DNA of 64,000 nucleotides from Micavibrio sp. (lineage in GTDB: Bacteria; Pseudomonadota; Alphaproteobacteria; Micavibrionales; Micavibrionaceae). The notes under the pieces are model-generated. The model saw only the letters and a program-made list of their open reading frames with translations. It made no database searches and was not told the DNA's origin. The position numbers and the translations under genes were made by a program. Of this stretch, positions 8,998-17,035 are shown in pieces (position 1 is the stretch's first letter; every line of letters starts with the position of its first letter). The DNA is taken from assembly GCA_030824965.1 (NCBI GenBank), contig JAPJQV010000001.1, forward strand, positions 434,001 through 498,000, written 5' to 3'.

Positions 8998-9486
8998 ATG
9001 ATCGAAATAAAGACAGCACTCTTATCGGATTTGGACGTACTTCGAGAGTTCGCCACCGAGGAAGTTTATTTTGAGCGTTGTCTTGAAGAACAGGCAGCGG
9101 GTAATCGCGACGTTCTTTTGATTTTCACCGAAAACAAACTGGCCGGATATTGCCAGTACCAGCGTCGGCCTCAATACCAGCCGTTTCGCAGTTTGAAAAT
9201 TCCCGAAATTCAGGACCTTTTTATCCGGCCTGACTATCGCCAGAACGGTTTTGCAACAAAACTGATCGAATATTGCGAAGACAAGGCATTGAAAGAGGGT
9301 CACGATATGATCGGCATCGGTGTCGGGCTTTACTCAAGTTATGGTAAAGCGCAGCGCCTGTACATGAAACTAGGCTATCAGCCGGACGGCGGCGGTATCG
9401 TCTATGAACGCAACTCTGTCATGCCGGGACAATTGTATAAAGTCGATGATGAGCTTTGCCTGATGATGATCAAGCAGCTAGTATAG
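8998..9486 (+). CDS. GNAT family N-acetyltransferase
   Basis: A 162-residue GNAT protein. The acetyl-CoA binding loop is represented by EIQDLFIRPDYRQNGFATKLIEYCE (R/Q-x-x-G-x-A pattern, about residues 68-90), followed by IGIGVGLYSSYGKAQRLYMKLGYQPDGGG, the usual motif B with the conserved Tyr. The start at 8998 (MIEIKTALLSD) gives the standard beta1 strand at the N terminus; an upstream ATG at 8944 would prepend unrelated residues. The substrate cannot be read from the sequence. The gene sits 26 bp upstream of the pyruvate phosphate dikinase gene and may share its transcript. Confidence 0.85.
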   Translation: MIEIKTALLSDLDVLREFATEEVYFERCLEEQAAGNRDVLLIFTENKLAGYCQYQRRPQYQPFRSLKIPEIQDLFIRPDYRQNGFATKLIEYCEDKALKEGHDMIGIGVGLYSSYGKAQRLYMKLGYQPDGGGIVYERNSVMPGQLYKVDDELCLMMIKQLV

Positions 9487-9512
9487 CGGACAGTTTTTCT
9501 CGGGAGTTTTAC

Positions 9513-12188
9513 ATGACGAAATGGACCTACACCTTCGGTGGCGATAAATCTGAAGGCGACAGCTCGATGCGCAATCTGCTCGGCGGCAAGGGCGCGAATT
9601 TGGCTGAAATGGCCTCGCTGGGTCTGCCCGTTCCTCCCGGCTTTACCATTACAACTGAAGTCTGCACGCATTTTTATAAAAACGGCCGGGAATATCCCGC
9701 AGAACTAAAGCAACAAGTTTTGGACGCTGTATCCTTTATCGAAAAATCCGTCGGCATGACATTCGGCGATGCGGTTAATCCTTTGCTGGTATCGGTGCGT
9801 TCCGGCGCACGAGCTTCCATGCCGGGTATGATGGATACGGTTTTGAATTTGGGATTAAACAGCCAGACTGTCGAAGGTCTTGCCAAAAAGTCCGGAGATG
9901 AGCGATTTGCGTGGGACAGCTACCGCCGCTTTATCCAGATGTATGGCGATGTCGTGCTCGAAGTTTCTCACGACGATTTCGAAGATATCTTGGAAAATTA
10001 CAAACACGATCACAAAATAACCAACGATACAGCCATCACCGCCGATGGCTGGAAAGAAATCGTCGGCGATTATAAAGAACTGGTTCAGCGTACGCTCGGC
10101 AAACCGTTTCCTGAAGACCCACAGGAGCAGCTTTGGGGCGCGATCGGCGCTGTATTCATTTCATGGATGACGCCGCGTGCTGTCACCTATCGCCGCATAC
10201 ATTCCATTCCTGAAGAATGGGGCACAGCGGTCAATGTACAATCCATGGTCTTCGGTAATATGGGCGAAGATTGTTCAACGGGCGTAGCGTTTACCCGCGA
10301 TCCATCAACAGGCGAGAATTACTTCTACGGTGAATACCTAATTAACGCGCAAGGTGAAGATGTGGTAGCGGGTATCCGCACGCCACAGCCGCTCTCAATC
10401 AAGGCGAAGGAAAAAGAAAACCTGTCCATGCCCAGCATGGAAGAAACCATGCCCGAAGTTTTTGCGCAATTGAACGATGTGCGCCTGAAGTTAGAGAAAC
10501 ATTACCGCGATATTCAGGATATCGAATTCACCGTGCAGCAAGGCAAACTCTATATGCTGCAAACCCGTGCCGGGAAACGCACGGCGGCGGCAGCGCTGAA
10601 AATCGCTGTCGATATGGTGAATGAAAATTTGATTACCAAAGACGAAGCCCTATTGCGTCTTGATGCGTCCGCGCTGGATCAATTGCTTCACCCGACGCTC
10701 GATCCGAAAGCGAAAAAAGAAATTATCGCCAAAGGCTTGCCGGCGTCGCCGGGCGCAGCCAGCGGTATCGCGGTTTTCAATTCCGACGATGCGGAAGTCA
10801 AAGCGAAAGCAGGGCAGGACGTGATTTTAATCCGCATCGAAACCTCGCCGGAAGATATCCACGGCATGCACGCGGCAAAAGGTATTCTCACCACGCGCGG
10901 CGGTATGACATCTCACGCCGCAGTTGTCGCTCGGGGCATGGGCCGTCCTTGCGTGGCGGGTGCTGGCTCTATCCAAGTTGATTACGCGAATAAAGTCCTG
11001 AAAGTCGGCGGCTTTGAAATACGCGAAGGCGAAACGCTTACCATCGACGGCGCAAAAGGCGAAGTCATCAAAGGCCGCGTTGAAACCTTGAAGCCGGAGC
11101 TTTCCGGCGATTTCACCACCATCATGAAATGGGCGGATGAAACGCGCCGTATGGAAGTCCGTGCCAATGCCGAAACGCCGGATGATGCGCGGGTGGCGCG
11201 TGACTTTGGTGCGGAAGGAATCGGCCTTTGCCGCACCGAACATATGTTCTTCGAGCCATCCCGTATCCAAAGCGTGCGCGAAATGATCTTTGCTGAAAAC
11301 GGCAGGGATCGCGCGATAGCGCTGGAAAAATTATTGCCCGAACAGCGGAAAGACTTTGCTGAGTTGTTTAAAATCATGAAAGGTCTTCCGGTGACGATCC
11401 GTTTGCTTGATCCGCCTTTGCATGAATTCCTGCCGCATGAGGAAAAAGAGATTAAAGAATTTTCCATTCAGGCAAAATTATCCGACGAAGTTGTGAAGCG
11501 CCGTTTGAACGAGCTGAAAGAATCCAACCCGATGCTGGGTCATCGCGGCTGCCGCCTTGGTATTACCTATCCTGAAATTTACGAGATGCAGGCCGTGGCA
11601 ATTTTCGAGGCGGCTTGCGAAGTCGGTGATGTAAAACCGGAAATCATGATCCCGCTGATCGTGGCGAAGGATGAACTGAAAGTCCTGAAAAATATCGTTG
11701 ATAAAGCGGCGAAACAGGTCTTCGAAAAATCCGGAAAAACGCTCGATTATATTGTCGGCACGATGATCGAACTGCCGAGAGCGGCACTCATGGCGCATGA
11801 AATCGCGGAAGAGGCGGCGTTTTTCAGCTTCGGCACGAACGACCTGACGCAGACAACGCTCGGCATGAGCCGTGATGACGCAGGCTCTTTCCTGCCATTC
11901 TATGTCGAGAAAAACCTGTTCCTCAAAGACCCGTTCGTGTCACTTGACCAGCAAGGCGTCGGACAATTGATCGAGATTGCCTGTGAAAAGGGGCGCAAAA
12001 CCCGCGCCGATATCAAACTCGGCATCTGCGGCGAACATGGCGGCGATCCGGACTCGATCGATTTCTGCGAACGCGCCGGATTGAATTACGTTTCCTGCTC
12101 CGCCTTCCGCGTGCCAATTGCCAGACTGGCCGCGGCGCAAGCGGCGATAAGGAATAAGGCGCAAGAAAAGGCGAAGAAAGCGGCGTGA
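9513..12188 (+). CDS. ppdK: Pyruvate, phosphate dikinase
   Basis: An 891-residue PPDK that interconverts pyruvate, ATP and Pi with PEP, AMP and PPi. In order it shows the N-terminal ATP-grasp domain (LLGGKGANLAEM, SVRSGARASMPGMMDT), the phosphohistidine domain with GGMTSHAAVVARG (swivelling His about residue 468), and the C-terminal PEP/pyruvate TIM barrel with GTNDLTQTTLGMSRDDAG and the catalytic Cys in GICGEHGG (about 839). The start at 9513 follows a CGGGAG ribosome-binding site and gives MTKWTYTFGG, the family N terminus. With the malic enzyme at 45917 it provides a malate-pyruvate-PEP route. No regulatory PPDK kinase gene is adjacent. Confidence 0.97.
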   Translation: MTKWTYTFGGDKSEGDSSMRNLLGGKGANLAEMASLGLPVPPGFTITTEVCTHFYKNGREYPAELKQQVLDAVSFIEKSVGMTFGDAVNPLLVSVRSGARASMPGMMDTVLNLGLNSQTVEGLAKKSGDERFAWDSYRRFIQMYGDVVLEVSHDDFEDILENYKHDHKITNDTAITADGWKEIVGDYKELVQRTLGKPFPEDPQEQLWGAIGAVFISWMTPRAVTYRRIHSIPEEWGTAVNVQSMVFGNMGEDCSTGVAFTRDPSTGENYFYGEYLINAQGEDVVAGIRTPQPLSIKAKEKENLSMPSMEETMPEVFAQLNDVRLKLEKHYRDIQDIEFTVQQGKLYMLQTRAGKRTAAAALKIAVDMVNENLITKDEALLRLDASALDQLLHPTLDPKAKKEIIAKGLPASPGAASGIAVFNSDDAEVKAKAGQDVILIRIETSPEDIHGMHAAKGILTTRGGMTSHAAVVARGMGRPCVAGAGSIQVDYANKVLKVGGFEIREGETLTIDGAKGEVIKGRVETLKPELSGDFTTIMKWADETRRMEVRANAETPDDARVARDFGAEGIGLCRTEHMFFEPSRIQSVREMIFAENGRDRAIALEKLLPEQRKDFAELFKIMKGLPVTIRLLDPPLHEFLPHEEKEIKEFSIQAKLSDEVVKRRLNELKESNPMLGHRGCRLGITYPEIYEMQAVAIFEAACEVGDVKPEIMIPLIVAKDELKVLKNIVDKAAKQVFEKSGKTLDYIVGTMIELPRAALMAHEIAEEAAFFSFGTNDLTQTTLGMSRDDAGSFLPFYVEKNLFLKDPFVSLDQQGVGQLIEIACEKGRKTRADIKLGICGEHGGDPDSIDFCERAGLNYVSCSAFRVPIARLAAAQAAIRNKAQEKAKKAA

Positions 12189-12619
12189 TGAAGTTTGAAA
12201 GATTTAAAACTAAGCAAGTAAAAGTTTTATATAATATCTGCTGCATTCTTTTAATTGCTTGTCTAATTTATTTTATTTATTCGATTTACCAAAGTGATTT
12301 GGAAAAGAAATTTTCCCAGCGGCCTATAATCCATGCATGTGAAGAATGCGTCAAAATCTGTGAAGATGAGTTTTTAAAAAGCGATCTTTGTAAAGATTTC
12401 ATAAGAAGCCAGAATACTAGCTCGGTAGAATTTAAATATGATGGTGAATATATTTATAGGTCCGCTCGTGTTAATGACGGTTCCGCTATCAAATATGATC
12501 CTAAAACGGGTGATGTATTAGAAACATGCGGATTTTGGATTGGCATGATGACTCAAAAGAAACCGCCTTGTGCAACGCCTGAAGAGTTAGAAAAAGCTCG
12601 AAAAGAAAATAATAATTAA
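12188..12619 (+). CDS. Small membrane-anchored cysteine-rich protein
   Basis: A 143-residue protein whose ATG overlaps the ppdK stop (GTGATGA; the GTG at 12185 is an alternative start). It has one N-terminal membrane segment (about residues 15-35, rich in Ile/Leu/Tyr, with two Cys) after a positive cytoplasmic start, so the rest should face the periplasm. That part carries CEECVKIC, LC, ETCGFW and PPC, a Cys-rich pattern that could form disulfides or bind metal. Base composition is visibly more AT-rich than ppdK and codon use differs (AAT, TTA, ATA frequent), which suggests later acquisition. I recognise no family. Confidence 0.65.
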   Translation: MKFERFKTKQVKVLYNICCILLIACLIYFIYSIYQSDLEKKFSQRPIIHACEECVKICEDEFLKSDLCKDFIRSQNTSSVEFKYDGEYIYRSARVNDGSAIKYDPKTGDVLETCGFWIGMMTQKKPPCATPEELEKARKENNN

Positions 12620-12621
12620 AT

Positions 12622-12715
12622 CGTCATTGCGAGGAAGCCGACAGGATGACGCGGCAATCCATGCAATGGTGCAATGTCACTATTGTATGGATTGCTTCGC
12701 TATGCTCGCAATGAC
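12622..12715. repeat. Dispersed palindromic repeat, full copy (ATTGCGAG type)
   Basis: Inverted ends GTCATTGCGAG (12623-12633) and CTCGCAATGAC (12705-12715), with inner arms GCAATCCAT and ATGGATTGC, form a 93-bp palindromic element. Its first 40 bases match 24189-24228 with about four differences. The CGTCATTGCGAGGA...GCAATCCA pattern belongs to a class of small mobile palindromes scattered through many proteobacterial genomes. The right arm is read as the last ten codons of the HAD phosphatase gene on the minus strand. Confidence 0.85.
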
Positions 12716-13354
12716 ACTGGAAAAATCTTCCGCGTTTAAAACCGTATAATCCGCAAACGCGCTTTCCTGCGCCACCAACTTTGTTGGTCTGAAAATAGTC
12801 GTCATGCCGGCCTTTTTTGCCGCTTCGACTCCAAGTGGGTCATCTTCGATGGCAAGACATTCGGATGGTTCGATGATGCGCCCCTCAAGACCTGACATTT
12901 TCTGGATCGCGGCGAGGTAAGGGGCAGGATCGGGTTTTCGTCCTTCGTAATCTTCCTTGCACAAAATAAATTTGAAATATTTTTCCGTGCCGAGCGCTTC
13001 ATGCGCAGGTAGCACCGAGGATTTACGCCCGTTCGATACCACGCATTGTTTGAATCCTTTGTCATGGAAGTATTCGAGCGCCTCGACCACTCCTTCCATA
13101 AATTGAAGTTTCCCTGCATTGGCCGCATACCATTCATCGATCTCTGACAAATACTGGGTTTGCGGCGCGACCAACCCCAATTCGGCGGTCAGCCATTCCC
13201 AGTTCTGCGCTCCGTTATTATGATGGATTTTTGTTTTATATTCATCGCTAAGCGCAATACCGTATTTTTTCAGCGTATTGACATGCTTCGCCCAATGCAG
13301 GGCGAAGGTGTCGATCAATGTATTATCACTGTCCCAGAAAGCGTATTTTATCAT
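12680..13354 (-). CDS. HAD superfamily hydrolase (phosphoglycolate phosphatase-like)
   Basis: A 224-residue HAD phosphatase. Motif I is FWDSDNT (Asp8 and Asp10), motif II the Ser in CVVSNGRKSS, motif III a Lys in CKEDYEGRKPDPAPY, and motif IV ECLAIEDDPLGVEAAKKAGM, so the catalytic set is complete with an alpha-helical cap between motifs I and II. Substrates of this class (phosphoglycolate, sugar phosphates, nucleotides) cannot be told apart by eye. The last ten residues (VIASIAKQSIQ) are encoded by the palindromic repeat at 12622-12715, so the native stop was probably replaced. Its ATG overlaps the stop of the upstream SPFH gene by 4 bp. Confidence 0.85.
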   Translation of the reverse strand: MIKYAFWDSDNTLIDTFALHWAKHVNTLKKYGIALSDEYKTKIHHNNGAQNWEWLTAELGLVAPQTQYLSEIDEWYAANAGKLQFMEGVVEALEYFHDKGFKQCVVSNGRKSSVLPAHEALGTEKYFKFILCKEDYEGRKPDPAPYLAAIQKMSGLEGRIIEPSECLAIEDDPLGVEAAKKAGMTTIFRPTKLVAQESAFADYTVLNAEDFSSVIASIAKQSIQ

Positions 13355-14256
13355 TTCGTTTGGCGGATGACATTCATCGCCGTGCCGATCATGCCTGCGA
13401 CATCCGCCGTATTTGCCGGAATAATCATCGTGTTATTGGTCTTTGCCAGTTTCTCGAATGCATCGACATATTTCTCGGCGACTTTAAGGCTGACAGCTTC
13501 ATGTCCTCCGGGGAGTTGAGTTGCCGCGGCAACCTTGGCAATCGCTTCGGCATTCGCATCGGCAACAAGGCGCAGGGCGGTCGCCTGACCTTCGGCTTCG
13601 TTAACGGCGGCGGCGCGTTCGCCTTCGGATTGCGCGATGGCAGCCTGACGTTCACCCTCGGCGAGGTTGATCTGCTCCTGACGCTTTCCTTCGGACTGGG
13701 CGATCAAAGCGCGTTTTTCACGTTCTGCCGTGATCTGAGCCTGCATCGCGCGCAGGATTTCCTGCGGCGGGGTTAAATCCTTGATCTCATAGCGCAACAC
13801 TTTAACGCCCCAGTTGGCGGCGGCTTCGTCGATAGCGGCAACGACAGTTGTATTGATGATGTCGCGCTCTTCGAAAGTACGGTCCAGTTCAAGCTTACCG
13901 ATGACAGAGCGCAATGTTGTTTGCGCCAGTTGTGTAATCGCCACCACATAATCCTGTGAGCCATAAGACGCTTTATACGGGTCTGTCACCTGAAAATACA
14001 TGACGCCATCGACTTTAAGCTGGGAGTTGTCTTTGGTAACGCAAACCTGCGCTGGAACGTCGAGCGGAATTTCTTTCAGTGAGTGCGTATAGCGGACGAC
14101 ATCGATAAACGGAATAATGATATTGATGCCCGGTTGCAAAATGGAATTGAATTTCCCCAGACGCTCGACGACTTTCGCCTGTTGCTGCGGAACGATCTTT
14201 ACGCCTTTGAAAACGATAAAAATAACCAATACGGCAAATACGATGGCGGCTTCCAT
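13351..14256 (-). CDS. SPFH/band 7 membrane protein (stomatin-like, QmcA type)
   Basis: A 301-residue SPFH protein with one N-terminal membrane segment (about residues 3-20, AAIVFAVLVIFIVFKGV). The band 7 domain follows (VVPQQQAKVVERLGKF-like start, PFIDVVRYTHSLKE), then a coiled coil of repeated Ala/Glu/Gln (AEGERQAAIAQSEGERAAAVNEAEGQA, seen about 195-230) that mediates oligomerisation. It is coupled to the NfeD-like gene just upstream (stop and start share one base), the standard bacterial pairing. Such pairs are thought to organise membrane microdomains or control membrane protease activity. That role is known for the family, not shown here. Confidence 0.93.
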   Translation of the reverse strand: MEAAIVFAVLVIFIVFKGVKIVPQQQAKVVERLGKFNSILQPGINIIIPFIDVVRYTHSLKEIPLDVPAQVCVTKDNSQLKVDGVMYFQVTDPYKASYGSQDYVVAITQLAQTTLRSVIGKLELDRTFEERDIINTTVVAAIDEAAANWGVKVLRYEIKDLTPPQEILRAMQAQITAEREKRALIAQSEGKRQEQINLAEGERQAAIAQSEGERAAAVNEAEGQATALRLVADANAEAIAKVAAATQLPGGHEAVSLKVAEKYVDAFEKLAKTNNTMIIPANTADVAGMIGTAMNVIRQTK

Positions 14257-14699
14257 TAGAGAATGTCTCCTGTGATTTTTGATGTAAGATGTAAAGTCGA
14301 TCCATCTATTTTCGAGATGGTGTAAATTTTTGTTGTGTCAGGCGCAGTGCCGTCATCTATTTTTGCATCCCATCGCGCGCCGCGTAGAAGGACATGCAAA
14401 GTACCGTCCGGTGCGACCGACGCAATTTTAACTTCCGAGCCGATATCCATGTTCAAATTCGGATTGGCGCGGTGATCGGGATGAAGTTTTTCCGGTTTGT
14501 ATTTGCGGAGCAAGAACCAGCCGATCAAGGTTACGATGGCGGCGGCGAGAATTTGCACGACATTGCCAAATCCTGTCGCGGCCAGGCCGGCCGCTACCAA
14601 AGCGCCAATCGCAGCCAGTAAAAGATAAAAAGATAAAGTGAAAATTTCGGCGATGATTAGCGTTGCCGATACCAAAAGCCAGAAAAGCCATGCGCTCAT
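14256..14699 (-). CDS. NfeD-like membrane protein
   Basis: A 147-residue short NfeD-type protein. Membrane helices lie at about residues 3-20 and 25-66 (hydrophobic LLLAAIGALVAAGLAATGFGN and a second hairpin ending in GWFLLRKY). They are followed by a soluble C-terminal OB-fold domain with VKIASVAPDGTLHVLLRGARWDAK (the conserved G-x-W-x-A region) and TIYTISKIDGSTLHL. NfeD proteins partner with SPFH proteins, and the SPFH gene follows immediately. The short class lacks the N-terminal ClpP-like protease domain, as here. The start at 14699 gives the usual MSAWLFWLL membrane entry. Confidence 0.88.
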   Translation of the reverse strand: MSAWLFWLLVSATLIIAEIFTLSFYLLLAAIGALVAAGLAATGFGNVVQILAAAIVTLIGWFLLRKYKPEKLHPDHRANPNLNMDIGSEVKIASVAPDGTLHVLLRGARWDAKIDDGTAPDTTKIYTISKIDGSTLHLTSKITGDIL

Positions 14700-14711
14700 A
14701 TTTAAGTCCCC

Positions 14712-15452
14712 TTATTCAGTTCCTATATCTAGCATATAAAAACCGTCTTTAGGAGAGGGGAGGTTGTCGTCTTTCAACAGGGCAAGGCCGATATTCTGAT
14801 TGGAAGAGCGCATCTCGCCGATGTTTTTGCCTTGATAGGCAAGCGGTACGCCGCGAACAGGCGTCAATTCTTCGAATTTTACCGGGAATAGATGTTTCTT
14901 TGATAATCCGCGGTGATGAATTCGTGCGGTTAGTTCCTGCCCGATATAACAGCCTTTTGTGTAATCAATGGCATCTTCCATATTGAGCTCGGCTAATGTC
15001 GATTTTTCAATTTCGGCATCACGGCTTCCATCGGCAATGGAGAGAGATATGCGTAATTTATCCCAGAGATCGAAACTTTCCCGAGGCAAATCCGGTTTTG
15101 CAAAAGACCGTGTGCCTATCGAACCGTTATCTTTTAGAATTCCATAGACTATATTTTGCTCTATGCCTTCCAACGTCACCTTCGACCTCAAACGGTAAAC
15201 GGTCAATCGTTTCAATAAATCTTTCGTCCGCTCGCCGCCTTCGCAGTCGAGAAGATACATATCGTCCTCTTTGGAGACATAAAAATCATGCAGGAATTTC
15301 CCCTGCGGCGTCAGTAGGCAGGAGTGACCCATTTTGTTCATATCCTGCGTGACGATATTTTGCAGGAACTTAAATGCATCCTCGCCTCCGACTTTAATAA
15401 GGCCGCGATTGGGAAGTTCGACAAAGCAGGGTGTGATTTCTTTGGTCAGCAT
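14712..15452 (-). CDS. ygfZ: YgfZ/GcvT-domain folate-binding protein (Fe-S cluster maintenance)
   Basis: A 246-residue protein of the YgfZ/IBA57 family. The family signature KGCYIGQE (about residues 166-173), carrying the functionally essential Cys, is intact, followed by LTARIHHRG. The N terminus shows LPNRGLIKVGGEDAFKFLQN..TQDM, the usual folate-barrel start. YgfZ and mitochondrial IBA57 use tetrahydrofolate to help assemble or repair certain 4Fe-4S enzymes. The protein is a little shorter than E. coli YgfZ but typical for alphaproteobacteria. It is first in the minus-strand run that continues to nfeD, the SPFH gene and the HAD gene (12-bp gap to the nfeD-like gene). Confidence 0.92.
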   Translation of the reverse strand: MLTKEITPCFVELPNRGLIKVGGEDAFKFLQNIVTQDMNKMGHSCLLTPQGKFLHDFYVSKEDDMYLLDCEGGERTKDLLKRLTVYRLRSKVTLEGIEQNIVYGILKDNGSIGTRSFAKPDLPRESFDLWDKLRISLSIADGSRDAEIEKSTLAELNMEDAIDYTKGCYIGQELTARIHHRGLSKKHLFPVKFEELTPVRGVPLAYQGKNIGEMRSSNQNIGLALLKDDNLPSPKDGFYMLDIGTE

Positions 15453-15488
15453 GCTACAAAGGTATATTTATTGAAGATAAAATCCAAG

Positions 15489-16442
15489 ATGACAAAAATT
15501 TTATTTATCACTTCCACGCGCATCGGGGATGCCGTTTTATCAACGGGCCTTCTGAACCACATCCTGAAAACGGTTGAAAAACCGGAATTTACAGTTGTTT
15601 GTGGCAGTTTACCTTCTTCCCTGTTCGAAGGTCTTCCGCATCTGGAAAAACTTATCATTCTCAAAAAGCAGAAATATAACAAACACTGGTATCAACTCTG
15701 GAAACAGGTCGCTTCGACCAATTGGGATATAGTGGTCGACTTGCGTAATTCCATCGTTTCGCGCCTGATTTTTGCCAAGAAAAAATATATTCACGGCAAT
15801 CAGAAAGGGCACAAGGTTGAGCAGAATGCCGCAGTGATGAAATTGTCATCAATTCCGCTGCCTGTATTGTTTCCAACCCCAATACAGCTTGAAAAAGCGA
15901 AAGAGCTTATCCCTGATGGCGGGCCTGTGCTGGGCGTCGGACCAACGGCGAATTGGATTGGCAAGACATGGCCAGTTGAAAATTTTATCGAGGTGATAAA
16001 ATCCGTCACGGCTGGAGATGGAATCCTGCCGAATGCGCGGGTGGCGGTTTTTGCGGCGCCGGGAGAAGAAAAAGAAGCCTATGAAGTTCTGAATTCTGTA
16101 CCCGAAGAAAGGCGACTTGATGTCATTGCCAAAGGAACACCGGGCGAAGCGGCGGCGGCACTTTCCAGATGTGCTCTCTATATCGGCAACGATTCCGGTC
16201 TTATGCATTGTGCGGCAGCGTCCGGTATTCCAACCTTTGGCCTATTCGGCGCCAGTTATGTCGATATCTATGGACCCTACGGTCCGCGCACATCCTACGC
16301 GCACACATCGGAAAGCTATGACGAATTGACCGCTTTCGAAGGGTATAATGCGAAAACGCTTCAACATTCGCTGATGACGTCTTTAAAGGTGGAAATGGTT
16401 CTGGAGAAGCTGAATGAATTTATAAGAAAATCCCCGCTCTGA
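15489..16442 (+). CDS. Glycosyltransferase family 9 (heptosyltransferase-like)
   Basis: A 317-residue GT9 protein, the family of ADP-heptose:LPS heptosyltransferases that build the inner core of lipopolysaccharide. The N terminus KILFITSTRIGDAVLSTGLL is the typical first Rossmann unit with the catalytic Asp (IGD). The C-terminal domain has LGVGPTANWIGKTWPVENF and ALYIGNDSGLMHCAAASGIPTFGLFG (seen near residues 225-260), the donor-binding site. The start at 15489 is preferred over in-frame codons 55 residues upstream because it begins directly at the beta1 strand. The acceptor cannot be read. Its stop codon lies in the loop of a strong terminator. Confidence 0.88.
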   Translation: MTKILFITSTRIGDAVLSTGLLNHILKTVEKPEFTVVCGSLPSSLFEGLPHLEKLIILKKQKYNKHWYQLWKQVASTNWDIVVDLRNSIVSRLIFAKKKYIHGNQKGHKVEQNAAVMKLSSIPLPVLFPTPIQLEKAKELIPDGGPVLGVGPTANWIGKTWPVENFIEVIKSVTAGDGILPNARVAVFAAPGEEKEAYEVLNSVPEERRLDVIAKGTPGEAAAALSRCALYIGNDSGLMHCAAASGIPTFGLFGASYVDIYGPYGPRTSYAHTSESYDELTAFEGYNAKTLQHSLMTSLKVEMVLEKLNEFIRKSPL

Positions 16443-16457
16443 GGCGGGGATTTTTTT
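16429..16457. terminator. Bidirectional intrinsic terminator
   Basis: Perfect stem AATCCCCGC (16429-16437) with GCGGGGATT (16444-16452), a six-base loop containing the GT9 stop codon, then TTTTT on the plus strand and A-rich flank (AAGAAAA) that gives a U-run on the minus strand. It serves the glycosyltransferase gene and the convergent lipoprotein gene ending at 16459. Confidence 0.9.
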
Positions 16458-16458
16458 A

Positions 16459-16971
16459 TTACTGGTTCAAGTGATCGTAATCGCTCTGAACTTTTTCATT
16501 CGTTGTTGAGCGGAAACGCTGGTAACCGATCGCATCCAGATAATCGTTGCGGGACCGCTCACGAGTTTCCGGGTTCACGTATTTCGTGCGTTCCCATCCT
16601 TTGGAGATCATGCAGGTTTCAAAATCATGGAACTCCAGATTTTCAACGCGGATATAACCGTTGCGCTCGGGCGTGTCATAATCGGCCATGCGTCCACGCG
16701 GGGAATTCGGATCGACATGAGAATAGGCTTTATCGAATGTCTCCGGCGGAACGGCAGATTTGATGGCGCCAAGACGCTGCATTTCATTAAGCGTCGCCGT
16801 GCAATTTGCCTGATCCTGAAACAGCATTTGCTGCGCTTTCGGGCCGCGCTGGTAAATTGCGTCCGTTGTGTCGACGCGCTGCCAGTAAGTGCCGTTCATT
16901 TCGATTTCCTGAACCATGCCATAGCAACCGGATAAGGCTAAAACGGACAGGCCAAGCATTAATTTTTTCAT
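16459..16971 (-). CDS. Lipoprotein of unknown function
   Basis: A 170-residue predicted lipoprotein when started at the ATG at 16971: MKKLMLGLSVLALSGC has a basic start, a hydrophobic core and the lipobox LSGC (Cys16). The mature part has two further Cys in ANCTAT and FETCMISKGWE, which may pair, and many Arg, Asp and Tyr residues; QDQANC and MISKGW recall small alphaproteobacterial lipoproteins of unknown role. In-frame starts upstream (17025) would bury the signal peptide. It has a terminator at its 3' end and its own short upstream region next to the binding-protein gene. Confidence 0.75.
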   Translation of the reverse strand: MKKLMLGLSVLALSGCYGMVQEIEMNGTYWQRVDTTDAIYQRGPKAQQMLFQDQANCTATLNEMQRLGAIKSAVPPETFDKAYSHVDPNSPRGRMADYDTPERNGYIRVENLEFHDFETCMISKGWERTKYVNPETRERSRNDYLDAIGYQRFRSTTNEKVQSDYDHLNQ

Positions 16972-17035
16972 CACGAATTCCTTTAAGATTTGCCACAACT
17001 TACCAGAATCACTTCTGGTTCTCAATGTGATTTAT

